DNA from: Microvirga subterranea
Lineage (GTDB): Bacteria; Pseudomonadota; Alphaproteobacteria; Rhizobiales; Beijerinckiaceae
Assembly: GCF_003350535.1 (NCBI RefSeq)
Contig: NZ_QQBB01000003.1
Span: 62,001 to 126,000 of the forward strand
Direction of reading: 5' to 3'
Length of the DNA stretch: 64,000 nucleotides
Part shown: in pieces, positions 7,567-15,471 of the stretch
How the letters are laid out: every line of letters begins with the position of its first letter
Numbering within the stretch: the first letter of the stretch is position 1
Notes under the pieces: generated by a model
The model's input: the letters and a program-made list of their open reading frames with translations, nothing else
Told to the model about the DNA's origin: nothing
The model's database searches: none
Translations under genes and position numbers: made by a program

Positions 7567-7950
7567 ATGGCCGAGGCGCGGATCGGAATACGCATCGCGG
7601 AGGATCGTCAGTCCGTCACCCTGTCGGTCGGTCCCGTCGGCGGTGATGGCCTGCCCCTGGAGCTTTCCCTCGACCAGCTCACCAGCCTGATCGCCTTGCT
7701 GGGGGAGACCCGCGCCCGCATGGTCGAAGGCCTTCCGACCGGCACCCTCGAAGGCAAGAGCATCCGGACCGTCATGGATCCGAACTGGTATGTCCAGGTC
7801 GCCCAGATCGACGGCTCCCTCCTGGCCTTCGACCACCCGGCCTATGGTCCGGTCGGCTTCGCAATCCCGCGCAAGGACGTCGCCCGGATCGTGAAGCTTC
7901 TGAGTGCCCATCTGGCGCTGCCCGAAGGCTCGCCCGAGAAGCAAAGCTAA
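7567..7950 (+). CDS. Hypothetical alphaproteobacterial protein
   Basis: 127 residues with no signal peptide or membrane helix. Visible features are a hydrophobic 'PLELSLDQLTSLIALLGETRARM' helix region (cut: LSLDQLTSLIALLGE), a central 'DPNWYVQVAQIDGSLLAFDHP' type stretch that looks like beta structure, and 'GPVGFAIPRKDVARIVKLL' near the end. I do not recognise a named family. It is convergent with the HtrA-like protease gene, 18 bases between stop codons. Codon use is like its neighbours, so it looks like a genuine resident gene. Confidence 0.75.
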   Translation: MAEARIGIRIAEDRQSVTLSVGPVGGDGLPLELSLDQLTSLIALLGETRARMVEGLPTGTLEGKSIRTVMDPNWYVQVAQIDGSLLAFDHPAYGPVGFAIPRKDVARIVKLLSAHLALPEGSPEKQS

Positions 7951-7968
7951 GCGTCGGGAGGGTTCCAC

Positions 7969-9084
7969 TCACGGCCGACGCCGTCCGGACGCCCCTGCCC
8001 CGACATCGACCACCGAAACGTCGACCGTCTGGGAGCGCCCGTCGCGCAGGATCGTCAACGTTACCGTCCCTCCGACGCCGGCCTGCTCGAGCTGATCCGT
8101 GAGGTCGGCCAGTCTGCGCACGGGAGCGTCGTTCACGCCCGTGACAACGTCCCCGATCCGGCCTGCGGGACCGATCCCGCGCAGGCCCGCCCTGTCGGCC
8201 GGCGAGCCCGGCGCCACACCCGCGACGATCACACCGTTCACCCCGAGTTGAGCCGTGACGCTCTCGTCAGCGGCGAGGATCCCGATACCAGGGGTCGGCA
8301 CCCGACCGTTCCGGATCAATTCCGGCACAACCCGGTTCACGACATCGACCGGGATCGCGAAGCCGATCCCTGCATTCGTTCCCGAGGGCGAGAAGATAGC
8401 GGTGTTGACGCCGATGAGCCGTCCGGCGGAGTCGAGGAGCGGACCTCCCGAGTTGCCGGGATTGATGGCGGCGTCGGTCTGGATCACGTCTGCGATCTCA
8501 CGCCCGCCGCTCGTCGGCAGGCGGCGCTTGAGGGCGCTGATGATGCCCGTCGTAAGCGACTGGTCGAGGCCGAAGGGATTGCCGATCGCGAAGGCCGCCT
8601 GGCCGACCTTGAGATTCGCGGACGTCCCGACCGCGACGGGCGGAGGAAAACTGCCGCGGCGGTTGAGGCGCAGAACGGCAAGGTCGTAGTTGGGAGCTTG
8701 CCCCACCACGTCCGCCGACACGACGTCTCCGTTCGAGAGGCGCACCGCGAAGGTGCTCCCCTCGCCGACCACATGGTCGTTGGTGACCACGTGCCCGGCC
8801 GGGTCCCAGATGAACCCGGTTCCGGAGGACGTTGCCCCGGTCCCTTGCTGGAACTGCGCTTCTCGCGACAAGGCCACGACCTGGACCACGGACGGTGCGG
8901 CAGACTCGAAAATCCGGATGGTCGTCCGTTCGAAATCGGCAAGATCGCCGCGCGGCGCGGGCGGGCGTGGCTGCCGTGCAGCAAGAAGATAGGTGTTCAG
9001 GTAGGGTTGGGCGACGAGGATCGCGAGAAGGACCGCGATCACGACCATCAATGCGCGGGTTGTCCGATCCTGCATGCCAGGCAT
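7969..9084 (-). CDS. HtrA/Deg-type serine protease with PDZ domain
   Basis: 371 residues: an N-terminal signal anchor (about 9-27), a trypsin-like domain with the complete triad H104 ('VTNDHVV'), D134 ('NYDLAVLRL') and S212 ('NPGNSGGPL'), and one C-terminal PDZ domain (about 265-360, 'GVNGVIVAGVAPGSPADRAG'). The single PDZ and uncleaved anchor make it like DegS or HhoB rather than two-PDZ DegP. Expected to work in the periplasm, tethered to the inner membrane, in envelope protein quality control or regulated proteolysis. No obvious anti-sigma gene lies nearby, so a sigma-E signalling role is not supported by context. Confidence 0.9.
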   Translation of the reverse strand: MPGMQDRTTRALMVVIAVLLAILVAQPYLNTYLLAARQPRPPAPRGDLADFERTTIRIFESAAPSVVQVVALSREAQFQQGTGATSSGTGFIWDPAGHVVTNDHVVGEGSTFAVRLSNGDVVSADVVGQAPNYDLAVLRLNRRGSFPPPVAVGTSANLKVGQAAFAIGNPFGLDQSLTTGIISALKRRLPTSGGREIADVIQTDAAINPGNSGGPLLDSAGRLIGVNTAIFSPSGTNAGIGFAIPVDVVNRVVPELIRNGRVPTPGIGILAADESVTAQLGVNGVIVAGVAPGSPADRAGLRGIGPAGRIGDVVTGVNDAPVRRLADLTDQLEQAGVGGTVTLTILRDGRSQTVDVSVVDVGAGASGRRRP

Positions 9085-9216
9085 TGCCTTTCAGACGAGA
9101 TGGCAAATCTCCAGATCCTGCGAGGAGAATATGTCCTCCTCGACGGCGGTAACCAGGGGCTGCCGGGCCAGCCCCAGCCATAAGTCGCACCGTGTGCCCG
9201 GAGGAGATCTGAATCG

Positions 9217-9678
9217 ATGAAGCATATCCTGGCCGGAGCGTTGGCTGGCTGCCTGGCTCTGGCATTCTTCACCCCCTGGGCGAGCAGCTACGCCCAGGAG
9301 AATGGCCGCCCGGTCGTCGTCGAGGCGCTGGAGCACGGCTTCAGCGGCTTCTTCCTCCTGACCACGACCGGGGACGGAAACTACGACGTCTTCCAACGGG
9401 TGGAGGACGGCCTCGGGATCCCCGAAACCGGGAACGCGGTCTGCCTGTTCCACGAGACCTGCTACCTGGAAATCGCTCACCTGCCGCGAGAGATGGTCGG
9501 CCAGTACGATGGAGGCGGAAGCAATCTCGGGCCCGTACGCCTGCGCGCCAGCGTCGTCCGCGATGCCTACGCGACGCTGCGCATGGCCGGTCCCGACAAA
9601 CGCTCGACCTCGGTCGACGCCTGGCACGACGCGATCAGCCGATTTGACGCATGTCTCCGAAACGGCGCGGATTGCTGA
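9217..9678 (+). CDS. Secreted hypothetical protein
   Basis: 153 residues with a signal peptide ('HILAGALAGCLALAFFTPWA', cleavage near 'SSYAQ'). The mature part carries four cysteines ('AVCLFHETCYLEI', 'DACLRNGADC'), probably two disulfides. GGAGGAGAT about ten bases before the ATG supports the start. The gene is divergent from the HtrA-like protease (about 130 bases between starts), so the two may share a regulatory region. I recognise no family. Confidence 0.72.
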   Translation: MKHILAGALAGCLALAFFTPWASSYAQENGRPVVVEALEHGFSGFFLLTTTGDGNYDVFQRVEDGLGIPETGNAVCLFHETCYLEIAHLPREMVGQYDGGGSNLGPVRLRASVVRDAYATLRMAGPDKRSTSVDAWHDAISRFDACLRNGADC

Positions 9679-9731
9679 TGTCCGGCAAAGCTCGCTCCCG
9701 CAGCGCAAGCGGACTGTGCGGCAAGAACGAA

Positions 9732-9764
9732 AACGGCCGGGTCGCTGAAGCTGACCCGGCCGTT
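9732..9764 (-). terminator. Terminator hairpin (convergent genes)
   Basis: Twelve-base perfect arms (9732-9743 and 9753-9764). On the minus strand it is followed by TTTTCGTTCTT, so it most likely ends the tRNA-Pro transcript; it also lies shortly after the plus-strand gene ending at 9678. Confidence 0.75.
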
Positions 9765-9807
9765 CTTAGAGCGGTGATACTGACGAGATGTCAGATCTCT
9801 TTGACGT

Positions 9808-9885
9808 TGGTCGGGCAGGCGGGATTTGAACCCACGACCCCTAGTCCCCCAGACTAGTGCGCTAACCGGGCTGCGCTACTGCCCG
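9808..9885 (-). tRNA. tRNA-Pro, anticodon GGG
   Basis: Full cloverleaf on the minus strand from 9885: acceptor CGGGCAG pairing with CTGCCCG, D arm GCGC-AGCCCGGTTA-GCGC, anticodon stem CTAGT/ACTAG with loop CTGGGGG (anticodon GGG, reads CCC and CCU), T arm GTGGG-TTCAAAT-CCCGC, discriminator A and an encoded CCA (9808-9810). The rest of 9679-10055 holds the hairpin listed above and no other gene I can support. Confidence 0.96.
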
Positions 9886-10055
9886 TCACTTCTCCGCTCT
9901 AGGCGATTCTGAACGTCAGCGCACCCATTTTCGAGGCCTTCGACCGCTGATCTCCAGACCAGGGTATCGGCCAGGGTGACGCTGCGCCCCGGTTGAGGCG
10001 CCATATAAGCCGATGCGGCGCCGGAAGCAATCTCTCGATGCGAGAAAGTGCGGAT

Positions 10056-10565
10056 CTATTCGCCCATGGGGGTTTCCGCCGGGGCCCGCAGGGTGGTGAG
10101 CACGCGGTCGCATTCGAGCAGCTCGCGCAGCGCAGCTTCGAGATTCTGCCGGATTGCCGGGGTGAGGACGCCGGCCGCAGCGGGGACTCGCATCGATGCG
10201 GGCACAGGAGGGGCTTCACCACCCTCCTCTGGGACGTCGTCGGCCTCGGTTTCCGGCACAGGCTCGCCATGTTGGGGCGCCGACACGCTCTGCTCGCCGC
10301 GGCCGATGGCCTGCACGAAACGAACGCCCTCGCTCTTCAGGATGCGCTGGACGCCGCGGATCGTGTAGCCCTCGCCGTAGAGAAGATGCCGGATCCCCTT
10401 CAGGAGGTCGATGTCGTCCGGCCGGTAGTACCGGCGCCCGCCGCCGCGCTTGAGGGGGCGGATATGGTTGAAGCGGGTCTCCCAGAAGCGCAGCACGTGC
10501 TGCGGAACGTCGAGATCCTCGGCCACCTCGCTGATGGTGCGGAACGCACTGGGGCTTTTGTCCAT
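10056..10565 (-). CDS. MerR-family transcriptional regulator
   Basis: 169 residues. The N-terminal 75 residues are a MerR winged helix-turn-helix ('[20 protein letters not shown]', '[18 protein letters not shown]', '[11 protein letters not shown]'). The remainder is a proline/glutamate-rich linker (about 90-125) and a short helical tail, with no conserved cysteines for metal sensing. This uncharacterised MerR gene directly after ihfA is a steady feature of Rhizobiales genomes (24 bases between the two genes here). Ligand and targets unknown. Confidence 0.87.
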   Translation of the reverse strand: MDKSPSAFRTISEVAEDLDVPQHVLRFWETRFNHIRPLKRGGGRRYYRPDDIDLLKGIRHLLYGEGYTIRGVQRILKSEGVRFVQAIGRGEQSVSAPQHGEPVPETEADDVPEEGGEAPPVPASMRVPAAAGVLTPAIRQNLEAALRELLECDRVLTTLRAPAETPMGE

Positions 10566-10588
10566 GGCGCCGCTCGCCCTCGCTGGGC

Positions 10589-10900
10589 TCAGTCTTCGCT
10601 CTCGGCTTCTTCGCCGTTGATGCGAGCCTTGAGGACGTTCGACGGCTTGAAGACCATGACCCGGCGGGGATCGATCGGCACCTCGACGCCGGTCTTCGGG
10701 TTACGGCCCACGCGCTCTCCCTTGCTCCTGACGATGAAGGAGCCGAAGGAGGAGAGCTTCACGGTCTCGCCGGCCGCCAGACAATCGCAAATTTCCGCCA
10801 GAACCCGTTCGACCAGCTCGGCCGATTCGGTCCGCGACAGGCCGACCTTCTGGTAAACGGCCTCGCTCAAATCCGCTCGTGTGACTGTCTTGCCCGCCAT
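10589..10900 (-). CDS. ihfA: Integration host factor subunit alpha
   Basis: 103 residues, the usual length. DNA-bending protein that acts with IHF-beta in recombination, replication and promoter architecture. Signatures are '[20 protein letters not shown]', '[17 protein letters not shown]' and the beta-arm '[19 protein letters not shown]', which carries the intercalating proline. The reading frame starts 126 bases downstream of fabH, so it may have its own promoter in 10901-11026 as well as being read from the plsX-fabH operon. Confidence 0.95.
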   Translation of the reverse strand: MAGKTVTRADLSEAVYQKVGLSRTESAELVERVLAEICDCLAAGETVKLSSFGSFIVRSKGERVGRNPKTGVEVPIDPRRVMVFKPSNVLKARINGEEAESED

Positions 10901-11026
10901 GAACGCTCCCCAGCGCCTGAATTCGATCTTTTCCGTTAACCGTAGCGACGACGCTATGCAGATGGCATCCCACGGTCAACCGTTCAGGAGACGATAAACC
11001 ATACCCCGCAATCGAAGCAGGAACGT

Positions 11027-12004
11027 CTACCATCGGATCAGAGCGCTGCCCCAGGTGAAGCCGCCGCCGATCGCCTCGATCATCACGAGATCGCCCTGCT
11101 TGATCCGTCCGTCCTTGCAGGCCGCATCGAGCGCGAGGGGAATCGACGCCGCCGACGTGTTGCCATGCCGGTCGACGGTGATCACCACCTTCTCGGGTGC
11201 GATCCCCAGCTTGTCGGCGCTCGCGGTGATGATGCGCTTGTTGGCTTGGTGCGGCACGAACCAAGCAAGGTCTTCCGCCGTCGTGCCGGTCGCGTCGAAC
11301 GCGTCTCGGACGACATCCGTCACGGAACCGACGGCGAAGCGGAAGACTTCCTTGCCCTCCATCTTCAGAACGCCGGTGGTCTTGGTCGAGCCTGGGCCGC
11401 CGTCGACATAGAGCTTCTCGCGATAGCGCCCGTCCGAGCGCAGATGCGAGGTGAGCACGCCCCGGTCGGCGGAGGTGCCCTCGCCTTCCTGCGCTTCGAG
11501 AATGATCGCTCCGGCGCCGTCGCCGAACAGCACGCAGGTGGTGCGGTCCTCCCAGTCGAGGATGCGCGAGAAGGTCTCCGCACCGATCACGAGCGCGCGT
11601 TTGTGCGAGCCCGACGCCAGGAACTTGTCGGCGGTCGCTACCGCATAGACGAAACCTGTGCACACCGCCTGCAGGTCGAAGGCGGCGCCGTGATGCATGC
11701 CGAGACCGGCCTGGATCATGGTGGCGGTCGACGGGAACGTGTAATCCGGCGTGGAGGTCGCGCAGACGATCAGGTCGATGTCGGCAGGCGTCATCCCCGC
11801 ATTGGCAAGGGCGGCTTCTGCGGCCTTGATGCCGAGCACCGAGGTGGTCTCGTCGTCGGCTGCGATGTGGCGGGTCTCGATCCCCGTGCGCTGCACGATC
11901 CATTCGTGCGAGGTTTCCACGAACTTCTCCAGATCGCGGTTCGAGACGACGCGTCTCGGCAGATAGGAGCCGACGCCGCGGACGATGGAACGGGTGCGTT
12001 TCAA
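11027..12004 (-). CDS. fabH: Beta-ketoacyl-ACP synthase III
   Basis: Condenses acetyl-CoA with malonyl-ACP to start fatty acid synthesis. Thiolase fold with catalytic C115 ('[12 protein letters not shown]'), histidine in '[11 protein letters not shown]' and asparagine in 'RHGNTSAAS'. I chose the TTG at 12002-12004 (residues [10 protein letters not shown]): GAGAAGGG stands seven bases upstream and the gene then begins after the plsX stop. An in-frame ATG at 12043 would overlap plsX by 26 bases and add 13 residues without family similarity. Follows plsX in the conserved phospholipid/fatty-acid cluster. Confidence 0.94.
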   Translation of the reverse strand: MKRTRSIVRGVGSYLPRRVVSNRDLEKFVETSHEWIVQRTGIETRHIAADDETTSVLGIKAAEAALANAGMTPADIDLIVCATSTPDYTFPSTATMIQAGLGMHHGAAFDLQAVCTGFVYAVATADKFLASGSHKRALVIGAETFSRILDWEDRTTCVLFGDGAGAIILEAQEGEGTSADRGVLTSHLRSDGRYREKLYVDGGPGSTKTTGVLKMEGKEVFRFAVGSVTDVVRDAFDATGTTAEDLAWFVPHQANKRIITASADKLGIAPEKVVITVDRHGNTSAASIPLALDAACKDGRIKQGDLVMIEAIGGGFTWGSALIRW

Positions 12005-12017
12005 GCTGTTGCCCTTC

Positions 12018-13052
12018 TCAGGCCGGTTGACCGACCGGATCATGCTCCAGCATGGTCCGGATCGTCTTCATCAATTCGAAATGCGCCATGTCGTAGGCGA
12101 CATCGATGGCGCTGGCGAAGCCGAGATTGTCGGTGCCGCCATGACTTTTCACCACGACTCCCTCGAGGCCCAGGAAGACCCCGCCGTTGACCTTGCGCGG
12201 GTCCATCTTGTCCTTAAGAGCGTTAAAGGCCTGTTTCGCGAAGAGGTAGCCGATCTTCGCCATCAGGGTGCGGCTCATGGCGGAGCGCAGGTACTCGCCG
12301 ATCTGCTTGGCCGTGCCTTCGGCGGTCTTGAGGGCGATGTTGCCGGTGAAGCCCTCGGTGACGACCACGTCGACGGTGCCCTTGCCGATGTCGTCCCCCT
12401 CGACGAATCCGCGATAATCGAGGTTCGGCAGGTTGGCTTCCCGCAGGATGCGGGCCGCTTCCTTGACCGTCTCAAGGCCCTTGATCTCCTCGGTGCCGAC
12501 ATTGAGAAGGCCAACGGAAGGCCGCTCCAGGTCGAAGACGATCCTGGCCATGGCGGCGCCCATGATCGCCATGTCGACCAGATGCCCCGCATCGGCGCCG
12601 ATCGTGGCGCCCACGTCGAGCACGATGCTCTCGCCCCTCATGGTCGGCCACATGGCCGCAATCGCGGGGCGCTCGATATGCGCCATGGTCTTGAGGCAGA
12701 TCTTCGCGGTGGCCATGAGAGCGCCGGTGTTGCCCGCCGAGACGGCCGCATCGGCCTCCTTGTCCCTCACGGCCTGGACGGCCCGCCACATGGACGACTT
12801 GCCGCGGCCCATGCGGATGGCCTGGCTGGGCTTCTCGTCCATGGAGATCGCAATGTCCGTGTGCCGGATCTCGGTGACCTCCTTGAGCCTCGGATGGGCG
12901 TTCAGGAGGGGAGCAACGATCTCCTCGTTGCCGAACATCAGGAACTGGATGTCGGGGTGACGCTCGAGTGCCAATGCCGCGCCCGGGATGACGACCGAGG
13001 GGCCGTGATCCCCGCCCATCGCATCAAGCGAAATACGCACCGGCTTTGGCAT
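12018..13052 (-). CDS. plsX: Phosphate acyltransferase PlsX
   Basis: 344 residues, the standard length. Makes acyl-phosphate from acyl-ACP for the PlsY step of phospholipid synthesis; peripheral membrane enzyme. Begins '[20 protein letters not shown]', the diagnostic N-terminus, and has 'GNTGALMA', 'AAMWPTMRG' and '[18 protein letters not shown]'. Located between the DUF177 gene and fabH, with a 179-base gap upstream and 13 bases to the fabH TTG start downstream. Confidence 0.96.
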   Translation of the reverse strand: MPKPVRISLDAMGGDHGPSVVIPGAALALERHPDIQFLMFGNEEIVAPLLNAHPRLKEVTEIRHTDIAISMDEKPSQAIRMGRGKSSMWRAVQAVRDKEADAAVSAGNTGALMATAKICLKTMAHIERPAIAAMWPTMRGESIVLDVGATIGADAGHLVDMAIMGAAMARIVFDLERPSVGLLNVGTEEIKGLETVKEAARILREANLPNLDYRGFVEGDDIGKGTVDVVVTEGFTGNIALKTAEGTAKQIGEYLRSAMSRTLMAKIGYLFAKQAFNALKDKMDPRKVNGGVFLGLEGVVVKSHGGTDNLGFASAIDVAYDMAHFELMKTIRTMLEHDPVGQPA

Positions 13053-13231
13053 GAGACGCAGTTTCTTTCAGCAAGTCGTTCGACAGGGGGCGGAAAATAG
13101 CGGGTTGCGGTGGTATCGCAACCGAATTCTCGCGGCGGTCCGGGGCCTGGGCCACGGGCCTTCCGCGACGCCGGAAACGCCGCGGATTTCTGTCAGATGG
13201 TTGGTGCAACGGCACTTTTCCAGTCGTGCCG

Positions 13232-13747
13232 CTACTCCTTGCCCTTCAGCTTGCTTAAGGCCGCGAAGGGGTGCTCGTCGGCGTCGTTGGGATCCCGATA
13301 GCTGAAATCCACTCCGGGCTTGCGAGGATAGGGATCGAGGCCGAGGGCCAGGAACTCGGCCGTCAGGGACCCGAGGTCGATCTGTCCGTTGATGATCTCG
13401 TCCGGCGGCTCGTATTCGTGCATCTCGGTCGGCGGCTCCGGCGGCATGCCCGAGGGCTCCGCGAAATCGACCTCGACGTCCTCCTCGATGACCGAATCGA
13501 AGGGATCGAGCGTCACGACGCAGATCTGGGTCACGTCGGCCTTCACGGTGCCGGTCACGTGCACGCCCTTGACGGAGCTCTTCAGCTTGAAGTCGCCCGA
13601 CAGCGAGCGGATCCCGGGCAGCCCGAAATCCTTCGACAGGGCATCGCATTCCTCCGCCGTCGCCTCGACATGAATCTCCGTGCCCTGGGGCGGCAGGTTC
13701 ATCACGTCGACGGGCCGCGACAGGGGGCCCACGGTGTCAGGGGTCAT
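13232..13747 (-). CDS. DUF177 / YceD-family protein
   Basis: 171 residues with the YceD core: 'GTVKADVTQICVVTLDPFDSV' region (here with a single cysteine), acidic 'IEEDVEVDFAEP', and 'DEIINGQIDLGSLTAEFLAL' with the end 'DPNDADEHPFAALSKLK'. YceD proteins have been linked to 23S rRNA/ribosome maturation and are often next to rpmF-plsX; here rpmF is absent, as in many alphaproteobacteria. Overlaps the upstream chaperone gene by four bases, so the pair is translationally coupled. Confidence 0.88.
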   Translation of the reverse strand: MTPDTVGPLSRPVDVMNLPPQGTEIHVEATAEECDALSKDFGLPGIRSLSGDFKLKSSVKGVHVTGTVKADVTQICVVTLDPFDSVIEEDVEVDFAEPSGMPPEPPTEMHEYEPPDEIINGQIDLGSLTAEFLALGLDPYPRKPGVDFSYRDPNDADEHPFAALSKLKGKE

Positions 13748-14289
13748 CGGCTTCCCTCCTCTGCAAAGGCCTCCGGCCTCGGAAAAACGGGGCCCGCGTC
13801 GAGGACCGCATCGAGGTCCGCCTGCTTCAGGCCGTAATCCGCCGCGAGGGCATAACGCGCCAACGGGACCGCCGGTGCCTCGCTCTCATAGACATTGCGC
13901 CCGAGCGCCGCCGCCAGGGCTGCCTCATCCGCCCCGTCGAGCGGGCCGTCATAGGCATGGGCGCGGCCATAGAACGACGACGCGATCTTCTTCATGCGCT
14001 TCGGCACGACGGTATCGCCGACGCCCATTTCCCTAAGGGAAGCGTCCATGTCCCGGAAGAACGCGTCCGTCAGATCCTTGGCCACCTCGTCGGCCGGAGC
14101 CGGCATCGTGCGGAGGGCGCGCAGCATCAGCACCATATGAAGGGACAGGGATTCGAACCGTCCCTCAAGGGTGTCGGGGATCTGCAGGCGCGCGAAAAGC
14201 CCGGGTTCCCGGGACGCGGTGGCAATCCGCTTGTAGAGAAGCGCAATCCGAGTGCGCCGGGGATCCTTGCGGAAGAGACCGAAAATCAA
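13744..14289 (-). CDS. Ubiquinol-cytochrome c chaperone family protein
   Basis: 181 residues of the CBP3/UQCC1 family, which helps cytochrome b assemble into complex III. Family features are 'LYKRIATASREPGLFARLQI', 'DTLEGRFESLSLHMVLMLRAL' and 'TDAFFRDMDASLREMGVGD' followed by 'VPKRMKKIASSFYGRAHAY'. No signal peptide; cytoplasmic or membrane-peripheral. Overlaps the DUF177 gene by four bases; its start faces the divergent BamE-type lipoprotein gene about 100 bases away. Confidence 0.9.
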   Translation of the reverse strand: MIFGLFRKDPRRTRIALLYKRIATASREPGLFARLQIPDTLEGRFESLSLHMVLMLRALRTMPAPADEVAKDLTDAFFRDMDASLREMGVGDTVVPKRMKKIASSFYGRAHAYDGPLDGADEAALAAALGRNVYESEAPAVPLARYALAADYGLKQADLDAVLDAGPVFPRPEAFAEEGSR

Positions 14290-14389
14290 CGTGCTAGGCC
14301 TTCCTGCCTTGTCAAATTCACAGCACCGGGTTACGCCATCCGCATCCTCGGGCGCAAGCTTGTCAGCGCCGCATACCTGGAAGAACCAT

Positions 14390-14848
14390 ATGATGCGTCG
14401 ATATCAAACCGTCCTGGTGCGCTTCGCTACGGCCGCCGTCATCGCCACTTCCCTTGCAGGCTGCATGGGCGGCGAGGAGTTCCGCCGCGGCTATGTGGGC
14501 GACGAGCAGACCCTGTCGCAGGTCCGCAAGGGCATGAGCGGCGAGCAGGTCCTCACGACGCTCGGAACGCCCTCGACGGTCTCCACGGTCGGCAACAAGA
14601 CCTGGTACTACATCAGCCAGACCTCGCGCCGCACGTTCCAGTTCCTGCCCGAGCAGGTCGTCGACCAGAGGGTGACCGCTGTCTATTTCGACAACGGCCT
14701 GCGCGTCGAGCGCGTGGCGCTCTACGGCATCCAGGACGGCAAGGTCTTCGACTTCATCAGCCGCACCACTCCGTCCGGAGGCCAGGAGACCAGCTTCCTC
14801 GGTCAGATCCTGCGCGGCACGAACAACTTCAATCCGTTCGGCGTCTAA
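14390..14848 (+). CDS. Outer-membrane lipoprotein, SmpA/OmlA (BamE) family
   Basis: 152 residues. Lipoprotein signal peptide ending in lipobox 'SLAGC' (cysteine about residue 25). The mature domain has the BamE pattern 'VRKGMSGEQVLTTLGTPSTV', 'KTWYYISQ', 'VDQRVTAVYFDNGLRVERVA'. Likely the small subunit of the outer-membrane beta-barrel assembly machine. Two tandem ATGs (14390 and 14393) follow GGAAG; the frame continues upstream to 14252 but without family similarity. Divergent from the cytochrome bc1 chaperone, and followed by a strong terminator. Confidence 0.88.
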   Translation: MMRRYQTVLVRFATAAVIATSLAGCMGGEEFRRGYVGDEQTLSQVRKGMSGEQVLTTLGTPSTVSTVGNKTWYYISQTSRRTFQFLPEQVVDQRVTAVYFDNGLRVERVALYGIQDGKVFDFISRTTPSGGQETSFLGQILRGTNNFNPFGV

Positions 14849-14875
14849 CCGCCACGGTTTTCCAAAGATCGAACC

Positions 14876-14903
14876 ATGGCCGGGCTCCTGCCCGGCCATT
14901 TTC
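14876..14903 (+). terminator. Rho-independent terminator
   Basis: Ten-base perfect arms (14876-14885 and 14890-14899), loop TCCT, then TTTTCG. Ends the BamE-type gene. Confidence 0.85.
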
Positions 14904-15104
14904 GTTTCACAGCGCGGGTTCACTAGAGGCGCCGTTCAGGCGGGTAGCGGGGCCAGCAGCTCCAGCGTCCGACCATTCCGTAATCTAGGGTCCGGACACC
15001 GAGGCCATGCTTCAGCAGGATGCTCCAGAGATCCATCGTCAGTGTCGCACCGGTTCTAATCAAGGCCGCACGGAACCCAAACTCAAGCAGCTCGCCCACG
15101 TGAA
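14904..15104. other. Non-coding stretch, no gene seen
   Basis: First part of a 620-base gap between the BamE-type gene and hppA. Short open frames here lack family similarity and good ribosome-binding sites. The rest of the gap holds the palindrome, the repeat and the hppA terminator listed next. Confidence 0.5.
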
Positions 15105-15120
15105 GTATAGTATACTATAC
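15105..15120. promoter_or_regulatory. 16-bp AT-rich perfect palindrome, possible operator
   Basis: GTATAGTATACTATAC is self-complementary over all 16 bases and stands out in very GC-rich DNA. The dyad GTATAC core resembles operators of GntR-family (FCD subgroup) regulators, but no such regulator gene is in the window and no gene starts directly downstream. Confidence 0.45.
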
Positions 15121-15204
15121 AGAGGCATCTCACAATTAAGCTTGGTTTACGTGTGGTCCTGCCGAGCCATGACCGGGTCCGGCTCTGGCAGGCACAGCGA
15201 TCCT

Positions 15205-15350
15205 AGAGCATCGTGCGGAGCCGAAGGGCAGCGCCAGCGACCCGCAGGGCCACGCTCGAGAAAAGTGGATCCGGTTTCCGCACGAACGATGCTCTGACCC
15301 AAAGGGAAAGTACCGGAAGCGGTCCCAAACTGCAAACCCGCTTTTGGGTC
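15205..15350. repeat. Two adjacent inverted repeats, probable interspersed element
   Basis: First dyad: ten-base perfect arms (15205-15214 and 15286-15295) enclosing GAAAAGTGGATCCGG-type sequence. Immediately next to it, a second dyad with eight-base perfect arms (15296-15303 and 15343-15350). The combination AGAGCATCGT...GAAAAGTGG...ACGATGCTCT is, as I recall, a common intergenic element in Rhizobiales such as Methylobacterium and Microvirga. No coding sequence. Confidence 0.6.
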
Positions 15351-15412
15351 CGACGCTTTGCTCATGTGCACCGGACGCCACCGCCGCCTCCCCCGACCTG
15401 CGATCTGCCGGC

Positions 15413-15442
15413 AAAGAAAAACCCGCGGCTTGCGCCGCGGGT
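15413..15442 (-). terminator. Rho-independent terminator of hppA
   Basis: Nine-base perfect arms (15421-15429 and 15434-15442), four-base loop. On the minus strand it is followed by TTTTCTTTG. Thirty bases beyond the hppA stop. Confidence 0.88.
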
Positions 15443-15471
15443 CTCGGGTCTGGGCAATCTGCTCTTCGCTC

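Noticed and set aside
15007..15297. Candidate small gene of 96 codons between the BamE-type gene and hppA
   Set aside because: Spans the AT palindrome and half of an inverted-repeat element, no ribosome-binding site, no similarity.
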